A DNA stretch of 36,265 bases from Bacillota bacterium. GTDB taxonomy: Bacteria; Bacillota; Clostridia; Oscillospirales; Oscillospiraceae. Below, one piece after another: positions 16,074 to 22,550 of this stretch. Every line of letters begins with the position of its first letter. The stretch's first letter is position 1. The notes below the pieces were generated by a model that saw only the letters and a list, made by a program, of their open reading frames with translations, was not told the origin of the DNA and searched no databases. Location of the stretch: contig JAQYBZ010000109.1 in the NCBI GenBank assembly GCA_029003235.1, positions 1 through 36,265 on the forward strand, written 5' to 3'. The position numbers and the translations under genes were made by a program.

Positions 16074-17343
16074 CCGGCATCGCCCTCAGGGCAGCTTTCA
16101 CGTCTCCCAGCATATACAGAGAGCCGTAGCACAGCACGGCGCCGTCCTTGCCCGTGTGTTCCAGCGCAAGGCGCACCCCGTCCGCCACGGTATCACAGGC
16201 GGTCACCGGCTTTTCAAAGCGTCTGAGATACTCCGCCAGCGCCGGAGCCTGCAATGCGCGGGGATTGTCCGGCGTTACCGTGAGAAATTCCCGCACATAG
16301 GGCGCCACATTGGCGTACATACAATGGTAATCCTTATCCCCCAGAACGCCGGTCAGGACGGTAAGGGGTCTGTCTGCCAGATAGTCCCGGATATTTTTGA
16401 CCAGCGCCTCGATGCACTGGGGATTGTGTCCGCCGTCAATGATGAACAGAGGATCCTCTCTCAGCAGCTCAAATCTACCCGGCCAGCGCACCTGCGCCAG
16501 TCCCCGGCGAATGTCCCCGTCCGTAATGTTCCAGCCTTTCTTCTGCAGCACCGTGGCGGTGGTCAGCGCCACGGCCGCGTTGCGAAGCTGATGCTCTCCC
16601 AGCAGGGGCAGCTCCACCTGGTCAAAGCGTCCCCAGCGGAAGCGCTGACCTGCAAGGGTACGGGATATAAGCTGCAAGGAGTCAAAATCGGCTTTTGTCA
16701 GGTGCGCGCCCACCTGACGGCAGCGCGCCTCAAAGACCGCCTCCACCGAGGGCGTTTCCCGGTAAATGACCGCTTCGCAGCCGGGTTTTATGATACCAGC
16801 TTTGGTCTGGGCGATTTTCTCAAGGGTATCGCCCAGATATTCCGTGTGATCCAGGCCGATGTTGCAGACCACGGCGACCTCCGGGGGCAGAATTACGTTG
16901 GTGGCGTCAAACTCTCCGCCCATGCCCACCTCGCACACCACGATGTCGCAATGGTGGCGGGCAAAGAACTCAAACCCTACGGCCGTGACCATTTCAAATT
17001 CCGTGGGCTGCTCAAAGATGGAATCCGCCATGGGCTGAATATAGGCGGTAATGTCGCACAGCTCCTCATCGGAGATCATCTCTCCGTCGATCTGCATACG
17101 CTCGTTGAAGCGTTCGATATAGGGGGAGGTATACAGACCGGTGCGGTAGCCGGCCTGATGAAGGATGGACGCCAGCATGGCGCAGGTGGAGCCTTTTCCG
17201 TTGGTACCGGTCACATGGACAAATTTCAGCGACCGTTCCGGGTGCCCCATTTTGTCCAGCAGGGCGTTGATGCGGGACAGGCCGGGGATACTCCCCTTCC
17301 AGCAGACCGCGTGAATATAGTGCAGAGCCTCGTCAATGTTCAT
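16063..17343 (-). CDS. folC: Folylpolyglutamate synthase / dihydrofolate synthase
   Basis: A Mur-ligase-family enzyme that adds glutamates to folates, trapping them in the cell, and may also join glutamate to dihydropteroate. At 426 residues it is normal length. The P-loop is GTNGKGS (46-52), followed by the TSPYIERFNER loop, E139-containing CEVGMGGEFDATN, LDHTEYLG, and DGGHNP in the C-terminal domain. It follows folT by 4 bp and overlaps the amidohydrolase by 11 bp. It is therefore under the THF riboswitch: import plus retention of folate. AAGGAAGC precedes the ATG. Confidence 0.96.
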   Translation of the reverse strand: MNIDEALHYIHAVCWKGSIPGLSRINALLDKMGHPERSLKFVHVTGTNGKGSTCAMLASILHQAGYRTGLYTSPYIERFNERMQIDGEMISDEELCDITAYIQPMADSIFEQPTEFEMVTAVGFEFFARHHCDIVVCEVGMGGEFDATNVILPPEVAVVCNIGLDHTEYLGDTLEKIAQTKAGIIKPGCEAVIYRETPSVEAVFEARCRQVGAHLTKADFDSLQLISRTLAGQRFRWGRFDQVELPLLGEHQLRNAAVALTTATVLQKKGWNITDGDIRRGLAQVRWPGRFELLREDPLFIIDGGHNPQCIEALVKNIRDYLADRPLTVLTGVLGDKDYHCMYANVAPYVREFLTVTPDNPRALQAPALAEYLRRFEKPVTACDTVADGVRLALEHTGKDGAVLCYGSLYMLGDVKAALRAMPDGL

Positions 17344-17347
17344 TGCA

Positions 17348-17950
17348 TCATGCTTCCTTTATATTTGTCTCCTGTTGCCGTGACGTGGGAATCAGATTTG
17401 CCCGCTGCAGCGCAATAAGAATCGGCAGTGCGGCAGTGGCCGTCAAAAGCGCCGAGAGAATGCCGGACAAAATCCGCACACCCAGAACGCCGAAGATCAG
17501 GGCATAATTATAGTAGCCAAACATCTTGGAATCGACGTAGTACGCAGCGGTATTGCCCAGAGAAGTCAGGACTGCGGCAACAATACACACGATGTAGTAT
17601 ACATACGGGCGCTTTTTGTGGATAATGGTATCAAGGGACATGGATTTCTTCAGCAGTACCACAGCCAGACCGACAATCAGGCCGCGCAGTGCCGGCGGCA
17701 ATACCCACAGCAGCGTCGTCGCCGTCAGGCCGTACTGCCCCAGAAGCTGAGAGAGAAATTCGCCAAGGAAACCTACCAGAAATGCGTCTACCGGGCCGAA
17801 GAGCATGGCGCAAATGACCACCGCAAGAGAGTCAAAGGTGAGCTTCACGCCATAGATGGTGACAGAAAGACGGGACAGGGCAAAAAATACCGCCATTAAA
17901 ACGGCATCAAACACCAGTCGTTTGAGGGGGAATCCATTCTTTTTTTGCAT
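17348..17950 (-). CDS. folT: Folate-specific ECF transporter S component
   Basis: A 200-residue, six-helix S component. The folate assignment rests on three things: an upstream THF riboswitch, folC 4 bp downstream, and general similarity to FolT proteins (FDAVLMAVFFALSRLSV start, the LTFDSLAVVICAMLFGPVDAF block, and an Arg-containing helix GVRILSG). No ECF energizing module is present, so it would use a shared one. AGGAGG (17963-17958) precedes the ATG and can be masked by an upstream CCTCCT, described under the riboswitch. Confidence 0.92.
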   Translation of the reverse strand: MQKKNGFPLKRLVFDAVLMAVFFALSRLSVTIYGVKLTFDSLAVVICAMLFGPVDAFLVGFLGEFLSQLLGQYGLTATTLLWVLPPALRGLIVGLAVVLLKKSMSLDTIIHKKRPYVYYIVCIVAAVLTSLGNTAAYYVDSKMFGYYNYALIFGVLGVRILSGILSALLTATAALPILIALQRANLIPTSRQQETNIKEA

Positions 17951-17957
17951 AAAAAAG

Positions 17958-17989
17958 CCTCCTGTTTCTAAATAAGAATTGGGAGGAGG
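17958..17989 (-). promoter_or_regulatory. Expression platform: Shine-Dalgarno / anti-Shine-Dalgarno pair of folT
   Basis: On the transcribed strand CCTCCT (17989-17984) is perfectly complementary to the folT ribosome binding site AGGAGG (17963-17958), with a 20-nt loop between them. Pairing would hide the binding site. A T run follows the hairpin, so partial termination is also possible. It lies about 45 nt downstream of the riboswitch aptamer. Confidence 0.55.
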
Positions 17990-18033
17990 TTAAAACATAT
18001 TTTGTTTGCAGAAGCCGTCAGGCAGCCTCTGTT

Positions 18034-18136
18034 TGCAACAGCGGATGCGAAAATGGCATCGCGGAGCAACGCTCCTTCGCCCGGCGGCAACCTCCCATCC
18101 AACCGGTACTTAACGCGCCATTTCTACTCATGCAAC
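18034..18136 (-). promoter_or_regulatory. Tetrahydrofolate (THF) riboswitch aptamer
   Basis: Read leftward, the order of conserved THF-riboswitch blocks is present: GAGTAGA, then CGCGTTAAGT, then GGATGGGAGG, CGAAGGAGCG, and finally GCATCCGC closing near the 5' arm. These match the aptamer class found upstream of folT and folate synthesis genes in Firmicutes. It lies between a promoter at 18198-18225 and folT. Exact ends are approximate because the closing helix (TTGCA...TGCAA) was paired by eye. Confidence 0.9.
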
Positions 18137-18197
18137 AAGTGGTATGGTGTTAAATTAGCAGGTTCACATCTGCCTGCCCTTAGTTTTCTCCAGAGCT

Positions 18198-18225
18198 ATT
18201 GTAGCGGTTTTATGCAAAAATGCAA
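18198..18225 (-). promoter_or_regulatory. Promoter of the folate operon
   Basis: Read leftward, TTGCAT (18225-18220) and TACAAT (18203-18198) have a 16-bp spacer. The -10 box lies in the palindrome GCTA-TTG-TAGC (18195-18205), part of a 15-bp motif (18191-18205) repeated in the regulator promoter at 18642-18656. Confidence 0.65.
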
Positions 18226-18256
18226 GAGGAAATCTGAAAAAAATCAGATTTCCTCT
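18225..18256 (-). terminator. Terminator after the metal regulator gene
   Basis: A 13-bp perfect stem, AGAGGAAATCTGA and TCAGATTTCCTCT, has a 6-nt loop and a T-rich tail on the minus strand. It directly follows the regulator stop and touches the -35 box of the folate promoter. Confidence 0.7.
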
Positions 18257-18259
18257 GCT

Positions 18260-18619
18260 TTATTTTATGAACTTGTCGATGGCCTGACACAAATCGTCCA
18301 GCGCCTGCTTGTCATCGTGCTCTACAGCGCTGACGATGCAGTGCTGAATATGATCCTCCAGGATTACCTTTCCCACATTGTTTATGGCGGAGCGCACGGC
18401 GGCAATCTGGATAAGCACCTCGGAGCAGTCCCGCCCCTCCTCTACCATCTTGCGCACGGATTCCAGATGGCCGATGGCGCGGGAAAGCCGGTTCAGCACT
18501 GCCTTGGTGTTTTCGTGGACATGGGGCGTGCCCTCCGAATGAACGTGTTCGTGATGCTCCCCCGCCTCGTGCAGGTGCGGAATATTGTGCTGGTGCAGAT
18601 AAGCGTGATCGTGTTCCAT
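18260..18619 (-). CDS. CsoR/RcnR/FrmR-family metal-sensing repressor with His-rich N-terminus
   Basis: A 119-residue all-helical DNA-binding regulator (DUF156). The core from about residue 36 has RLSRAIGHLESVRKMVEEGRDC and QIAAVRSA. Predicted metal ligands are C65, H90 and C94 (with H93 adjacent), the C-H-C set used by the copper sensor CsoR and the nickel sensor InrS. Residues 1-35 contain 12 histidines, an extension absent from the standard family and suggestive of nickel, cobalt or zinc binding. It is divergent from a His-rich protein and CooT, which favours nickel. The ribosome binding site AAAGGGTG is moderate. The target genes are probably the divergent operon and itself. Confidence 0.85.
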   Translation of the reverse strand: MEHDHAYLHQHNIPHLHEAGEHHEHVHSEGTPHVHENTKAVLNRLSRAIGHLESVRKMVEEGRDCSEVLIQIAAVRSAINNVGKVILEDHIQHCIVSAVEHDDKQALDDLCQAIDKFIK

Positions 18620-18648
18620 ATAAATACACCCTTTCTTTTTGCAGAGCT

Positions 18649-18677
18649 ATCGTAGCACATTATTTAGAATATTTCCA
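18649..18677 (-). promoter_or_regulatory. Promoter of the metal regulator gene
   Basis: Read leftward, TGGAAA (18677-18672) and TACGAT (18654-18649) have a 17-bp spacer. The -10 box is the centre of the palindrome GCTA-TCG-TAGC, within the 15-bp motif 18642-18656. That motif differs at one base from the motif at the same position in the folate promoter. Confidence 0.45.
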
Positions 18678-18750
18678 CTAAAAAAACAAAATCCCATGTT
18701 TTTTACGCAGAATTATCCCCCTCCCCGGGTTTTTCGGGAGACTTCGGGAC

Positions 18751-18779
18751 TTTACAAAGCCGCTGCCTTTGGGTATAAT
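18751..18779 (+). promoter_or_regulatory. Promoter of the His-rich / cooT operon
   Basis: TTTACA (18751-18756) and TATAAT (18774-18779) have a 17-bp spacer. About 25-30 bp upstream lies a C tract with AT-rich flanks (TTATCCCCCTCCCCGGG, about 18713-18729). This loosely resembles the G/C-tract operators of RcnR/InrS-type repressors. Confidence 0.65.
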
Positions 18780-18811
18780 AACGGCAAACATCTGAAACGG
18801 AGGAATCTTTC

Positions 18812-19180
18812 ATGCATCTGGAACACGACGGCTGCGCCCATGACCATGGGCACGAGCACGAACATACCCATGCCGACGGCACTACCCACAGCCATGTCCA
18901 CACCCACGATGACGGCGCCCATACCCACACCCACTGCGACCAGGCGCCGGAATGTGCCGGGTGCCAGCAGGGGCAGTACACGCCCCGGCAGGAGCTGATG
19001 GCACTGATGAAATACATGGTCGGCCACAACGCTTCCCATGCCAAAGAGCTGGCCGATCTGGCGGAAAAAGTGAAGTCTCTGGGCGATGACAGCGCCTATG
19101 AGCAGATCATGCTGGCTGTCAGCGACTTTGAAAAGGGCAATTTGCGTCTTTCCACCGTGCTGGCCGCCATGAAGGAGTAA
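18812..19180 (+). CDS. His-rich putative metal (nickel) chaperone
   Basis: A 122-residue protein in two parts. Residues 1-41 hold 15 histidines in repeated H-x-H pairs, followed by four cysteines (C8, C42, C48, C51, the last two as CAGC). Residues 57-122 are predicted helical with no recognised domain. The adjacent cooT suggests a role like CooJ, the His-rich nickel chaperone of the carbon monoxide dehydrogenase system, although here the His-rich part is N-terminal and I see no clear homology. CGGAGGAA precedes the ATG. It is first in a three-gene operon with its own consensus promoter. Confidence 0.75.
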   Translation: MHLEHDGCAHDHGHEHEHTHADGTTHSHVHTHDDGAHTHTHCDQAPECAGCQQGQYTPRQELMALMKYMVGHNASHAKELADLAEKVKSLGDDSAYEQIMLAVSDFEKGNLRLSTVLAAMKE

Positions 19181-19186
19181 GGAGTT

Positions 19187-19387
19187 ATGTGTCTTTCTTC
19201 TGTATATGCCGACCGGGTGGACACGGAAAACCTCATCCTGTCCAATGTGCAGCGCATTGACTGCCGGGAGGGCTATGTAATCCTCACGGACATTCTGGAA
19301 CGGGAGATGAAGGTGCCCGGGTGTCTTCTGAGTATCGATCTGGTGGGCAACACCGCCATTGTTGAGCGCACGGAACGCCAGCCATGA
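19187..19387 (+). CDS. cooT: CooT-family nickel-binding protein
   Basis: A 66-residue protein matching the CooT family: it starts MC, with Cys2 being the known nickel ligand at the dimer interface, and has the small beta-barrel pattern VQRIDCREGYVILTDIL and PGCLLSIDL. CooT delivers or stores nickel for carbon monoxide dehydrogenase and possibly other nickel enzymes; none is encoded in this window. AAGGAG lies immediately before the ATG and overlaps the stop of the upstream gene. Its own stop overlaps the next start (ATGA at 19384-19387). Confidence 0.85.
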   Translation: MCLSSVYADRVDTENLILSNVQRIDCREGYVILTDILEREMKVPGCLLSIDLVGNTAIVERTERQP

Positions 19388-19611
19388 AGCAGTACGAGCT
19401 TGTCCGGGAAATCCAGAATCTGTGTGCAAACAACCAGATGCGGGACGTCTTTTTCGACGAGGTCGAGACAGACGACCCGGTCTTGTGGGTCAAAAACGCC
19501 GTCAAGGGACGTCAGGTTACGCTGACCGTAGAGCAAAAAGCCAACGGCGAGCTGACGATCTTTGTGGAAAGCGCCGGTATGACCCAAAAATTTCTATTTA
19601 CACCCATATAA
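19384..19611 (+). CDS. Small unknown protein of the cooT operon
   Basis: A 75-residue soluble protein that I do not recognise. It has a helical N-terminus (ELVREIQNLC), an acidic turn FFDEVETDDP, and then beta strands (GRQVTLTVEQ, GELTIFVES, KFLFTPI). There is no signal peptide or membrane segment, and one cysteine (C14). It overlaps cooT by 4 bp (ATGA), so it is translated with it. The operon ends with a terminator at 19709-19745. It may be another small metallochaperone or a partner of CooT; this is inference from context. Confidence 0.75.
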   Translation: MKQYELVREIQNLCANNQMRDVFFDEVETDDPVLWVKNAVKGRQVTLTVEQKANGELTIFVESAGMTQKFLFTPI

Positions 19612-19620
19612 TCGGCTGTG

Positions 19621-19700
19621 GTGGTACGGCGCCTCCGTACTTGGAATTTTTACGACAGATGGAGCGACCATCTCAAAGGAGCCGCTCCCTTGACTTCACA
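19621..19700. repeat. Palindrome-rich intergenic stretch
   Basis: Two hairpins sit side by side: GTACGG/CCGTAC (19624-19640) and GGAGCG/CGCTCC (19661-19688). They are followed by a piece resembling the repeat at 1060-1081. It may be a degenerate copy of a dispersed intergenic element. Confidence 0.3.
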
Positions 19701-19708
19701 GCAAACAT

Positions 19709-19745
19709 AAGACCGGCGGGGAAAACGTCCCAGCCGGTCTTTGCT
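19709..19745. terminator. Terminator between cooT operon and GNAT gene
   Basis: AAGACCGGC (19709-19717) pairs with GCCGGTCTT (19733-19741), with further GGG/CCC pairing inside. TTTGCTTT follows on the plus strand. It serves the cooT operon and possibly the convergent GNAT gene. Confidence 0.7.
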
Positions 19746-20678
19746 TTAGCTCAGATGTATAAATGTCGTTCCAAGGCGAGTTTGAAAGCCAAGCGCCTGA
19801 TACATCCCCTCATCACACGGTGCGCAGCAGACGCTCAGGCTTGAAATACCGTTTTCCCTGCACCAGGTCTGCGCTGCCTGCGCCAGCAGCCTGGCCACAC
19901 CCTTTTTACGGAATACCGGCTCAATGTAGAAGTCATCAAACACACCGGTGTCGCCGCAGGAAAACGTGGAGAAGCATTTGCTGACACTGCACATTCCCAC
20001 TGCGCGATAGCCACGCCTTGCAACAAAGAACGTGATTCTCTTTTCCCGGATCGCCTGCTGGAGCAGCTCCTGCTTTTCTCCGGAGAAAGGTTCCTCGCCG
20101 ATTTCGTACAAAAAACCGTTCTCCAGCTTCAAAAGCTGCCAGTCCTGCGGGTCAGAGAGAAGCTCAATTTTGATCGGAACCGCTTCCTTCGGAGGCAGGA
20201 GCATCAGGGGCTCTCCCCACTCGTCCATTCCGTTGCGCACAAATCCAAGGCTCTGCCAGAAGCGAAGCCGGCGTTCATCACTGCCATAATTCAGTTCTGC
20301 ATAAGCAGCGCCGTTTTCAAACGCCCATTGCAGAAGCAATCCGGCACATTGCCTGCCCGTACCGTTGCCCCGGAATTGGGGGAAAACGCAGAACTCCAAG
20401 ATGAAGCATTTTCTGTCTTCTGTGTGATAAATCACCGGCATGGCAAAGCCAATGTCCTGATCCGCCCTGTGGAAAAACAGATAGCGGCATCGATCCTGCT
20501 CACGATCATGGAGCTTCTGTATATGCGCCCGGTACTCGGTATCACTGAGGAAGTATGCTCTGTTCCCGTCCTCCGGGTCAGGAAAAATATCGCGCTTGAA
20601 ATAGATGTGAAGCTGTTCCCAGAAGGCCGCAACATCGCGTTCCGTTCCGGCTTCACGAATGGTAATCTCTCTTTCCAT
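19746..20678 (-). CDS. Double-domain GNAT acetyltransferase
   Basis: A 310-residue protein made of two GNAT folds. Domain 1 (about 5-155) has the acetyl-CoA loop QFRGNGTG (101-108). Domain 2 (about 165-308) has FRKKGVA in the same position and a C-terminal strand CDEGMYQALGFQ typical of the family. Tandem GNATs often have one active and one structural domain; which is active here is not clear, and the substrate is unknown. GGAGG is 7 nt before the ATG. An 8-bp inverted repeat lies just upstream of the ribosome binding site (20702-20727). Confidence 0.88.
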   Translation of the reverse strand: MEREITIREAGTERDVAAFWEQLHIYFKRDIFPDPEDGNRAYFLSDTEYRAHIQKLHDREQDRCRYLFFHRADQDIGFAMPVIYHTEDRKCFILEFCVFPQFRGNGTGRQCAGLLLQWAFENGAAYAELNYGSDERRLRFWQSLGFVRNGMDEWGEPLMLLPPKEAVPIKIELLSDPQDWQLLKLENGFLYEIGEEPFSGEKQELLQQAIREKRITFFVARRGYRAVGMCSVSKCFSTFSCGDTGVFDDFYIEPVFRKKGVARLLAQAAQTWCRENGISSLSVCCAPCDEGMYQALGFQTRLGTTFIHLS

Positions 20679-20908
20679 TTATATTCCTCCAAATTTGATT
20701 CGGAGGGTTAAAATGCGTGAACCCTCCATACACGATTCATCTTCATAAAAAACCATCCTTTCCTGATCACGATTGATATACAGCATCTCATGATGCAGAT
20801 ACATCCCCAAGTAAAGACAAATCCCGTAAAAAGCCTGCGCAAGCCCGTTCACATCGAAGCGTTCAACAGACTTGTACAAGGAAAAACTGGGACGATGCGG
20901 ACTTTCCG
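20679..20908. other. GNAT leader region with an inverted repeat; no clear gene
   Basis: GGAGGGTT (20702-20709) and AACCCTCC (20720-20727) form a perfect 8-bp inverted repeat with a 10-nt loop, 11 bp upstream of the GNAT ribosome binding site. It may be an operator or RNA hairpin. A leftward open frame of 78 codons (20915-20679) ends directly at the GNAT start. However, it would begin with TTG inside the xerD terminator, without a ribosome binding site. It may be a gene remnant. Confidence 0.4.
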
Positions 20909-20947
20909 AAAACAACGCCTCCGGCGCAGAAGCGGCGGAGGCGTTGT
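20909..20947 (-). terminator. Terminator after xerD
   Basis: ACAACGCCTCCG (20912-20923) and CGGAGGCGTTGT (20936-20947) form a 12-bp stem. On the minus strand a TTTT run follows. Confidence 0.8.
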
Positions 20948-20974
20948 TCTATACTGCGGAGAAAAGCGCCGGTA

Positions 20975-21856
20975 TTATGCCTTGGGATGGCATTTATTAT
21001 AGACCGACTGGAGATTCTGCTTGACCAGCTTGGCATAGATCTGGGTGGAAGAAATATCGCTGTGTCCCAGCATTTCCTGAATGGCCTTGAGATCGGCGCC
21101 GTTTTCCAGCAGATGGGCGGCAAAGCTGTGCCGCAAAGTATGGGGCGTAATATCCTTGTCGATCTGGGCGGTCTGCTGATAGTGCTTGATGATCTTCCAG
21201 AAGCCCTGCCGGGACATACGCTCTCCGTTGAGATTGACAAACAGCGCCGTTTCCAGCGGGCTGGCAATGAGATTGGGACGCACCTTGGCCAGATAATCGT
21301 CCAGCGCGCGGATGGCGGCAGGATACATGGGAATGATGCGGTATTTGCCGCCGCCGACACACTTAATGAATCCGGCGGAGATATTCACATCGTCCACGTT
21401 GAGGGAAATCAGCTCACTCACCCGGATCCCCGTCGCGTACAGCAGCTCCAGCATGGCCTTGTCCCGATAGCCCTTCATGTCCGTGCAGGTGGGCTGGGCA
21501 AGCAGCAGCTCCACTTCCTTGCCGGTCAGGATCTGGGGCAGCTTTTTCTCCGTTTTGGCAACGTGGATGTTGCGGATGGGATTGCTCTCCACATATCCGG
21601 CGCTGAGCAGAAAGCCGTAAAAGCTCTTGATGGAGGCCAGAGACCGGGAAACCGTGGCAGGTGATTTGCCCTGCTTGGTCAGCCAGGTCATGTAGCCGGA
21701 AACCATCTGCTGGGTGACGGAGAGAAGATCCGAGTCCAGCACGCCGATCACATAGGCGGAAAACTGCCGCACGTCCCGCAGATAGGAGGTCACCGTGTTG
21801 CCGGAGGAGTGCTTCATATTCATAAGATAGTCTTCGTAAAGCCCGATATAATCCAT
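20975..21856 (-). CDS. xerD: Tyrosine recombinase XerD/XerC
   Basis: A 293-residue site-specific recombinase that resolves chromosome dimers at dif. The N-terminal SAM-like domain covers about 1-95. Catalytic residues are all present: R145 (ATGIRVSEL), K171, H239 and R242 (HTLRH), H265 (LGHSD) and nucleophile Y274 (IYAKL). XerC and XerD cannot be separated with certainty by eye; xerD is chosen because Firmicutes often place it beside spoIIM, as here. Of two nearby ATGs, 21856 is preferred, with AAGG 9 nt away; the other (21862) is too close. It follows the spoIIM-like gene by 19 bp. Confidence 0.92.
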   Translation of the reverse strand: MDYIGLYEDYLMNMKHSSGNTVTSYLRDVRQFSAYVIGVLDSDLLSVTQQMVSGYMTWLTKQGKSPATVSRSLASIKSFYGFLLSAGYVESNPIRNIHVAKTEKKLPQILTGKEVELLLAQPTCTDMKGYRDKAMLELLYATGIRVSELISLNVDDVNISAGFIKCVGGGKYRIIPMYPAAIRALDDYLAKVRPNLIASPLETALFVNLNGERMSRQGFWKIIKHYQQTAQIDKDITPHTLRHSFAAHLLENGADLKAIQEMLGHSDISSTQIYAKLVKQNLQSVYNKCHPKA

Positions 21857-21875
21857 TCTCATGTACCTTAATCCA

Positions 21876-22445
21876 TTATGATATGAACCAACCTTGGCAA
21901 AGGCGGCGCAGAAAATACGGCGCGAGGGAAAAGCCGAGCAAACAGCAAAGCAAAATACAGCCACCTGCAAGCAGACCGAAGGCAGGCATCCGGCGAAAGC
22001 CAAATTGCCGCCGCCCGGCGTTGACAAATGCACAGGCAGACAGCAAGAACAGGGGAAGCGGCAGTAAAAACGGCAGCATGGTCACTGCGGCCAGCACGGT
22101 TCCCCTGCTCCCTGCGGCGGCCGTGAGCAGACACACTGTGTAGCCCGACAGAAAGCCTTGCAGGCCAAACAGCAGCGTCACAGACACAAGGGAAAAACTG
22201 AGCTGGCTGCACAGAAACAAAAGCACCGGAAACAGCGCGCATGCCAGCAGCGTCTGAAGCGTCGGCCTGTGCAAAAAAGCCGCCAGATAGTTCTCAGCGA
22301 AAGCGCCGTCCAGCCGGTGGGTCTTCTGAAACACAAGGGCGCATCCGCTGCCGGCTACCGCGCCGAGAACCAGCGCCAGCAGCAAAAAGAGATAAAAACG
22401 GCGGCGATGGCGGTCACCCAAGACCGCATAATTTGTGTCATGCAT
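21876..22445 (-). CDS. spoIIM: Stage II sporulation protein M-like membrane protein
   Basis: A 189-residue membrane protein with five hydrophobic segments and an extracytoplasmic loop near residues 40-65. A Gly-rich helix GLQGFLSGYTV (about 105-115) resembles the core of SpoIIM, part of the peptidoglycan-degrading engulfment complex in the mother cell. Position directly before xerD agrees with Firmicute gene order. Sequence similarity is only general, so this remains probable. The start at 22445 has GGGAGG upstream, and the 18-residue in-frame extension is rejected. It would be expected to be sporulation-controlled; I see a TATAAT but no clear SigE promoter. Confidence 0.6.
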   Translation of the reverse strand: MHDTNYAVLGDRHRRRFYLFLLLALVLGAVAGSGCALVFQKTHRLDGAFAENYLAAFLHRPTLQTLLACALFPVLLFLCSQLSFSLVSVTLLFGLQGFLSGYTVCLLTAAAGSRGTVLAAVTMLPFLLPLPLFLLSACAFVNAGRRQFGFRRMPAFGLLAGGCILLCCLLGFSLAPYFLRRLCQGWFIS

Positions 22446-22491
22446 TGGAACCTCCCGAAAGAAAATACAACATCTTGTGGGTAAAAAAATG

Positions 22492-22550
22492 CAAGGCACA
22501 AATTATAATGAAAAGATTATTTCTACCAGTTTTCACAGGACTGTGCCTTG
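22492..22550 (-). promoter_or_regulatory. Promoter region of spoIIM-xerD flanked by an inverted repeat
   Basis: A perfect TATAAT on the minus strand (22507-22502) lacks a good -35 box. It lies between CAAGGCACA (22492-22500) and TGTGCCTTG (22542-22550), perfect 9-bp inverted copies 41 bp apart. This is possibly a paired regulator site. Confidence 0.4.

Noticed and set aside
16048-17418. 456-codon rightward open frame opposite folC
   Set aside because: Antisense of folC, which has all catalytic motifs.
20679-20915. 78-codon leftward ORF before the GNAT gene
   Set aside because: Would start with TTG inside the xerD terminator hairpin without a ribosome binding site; at most a remnant.
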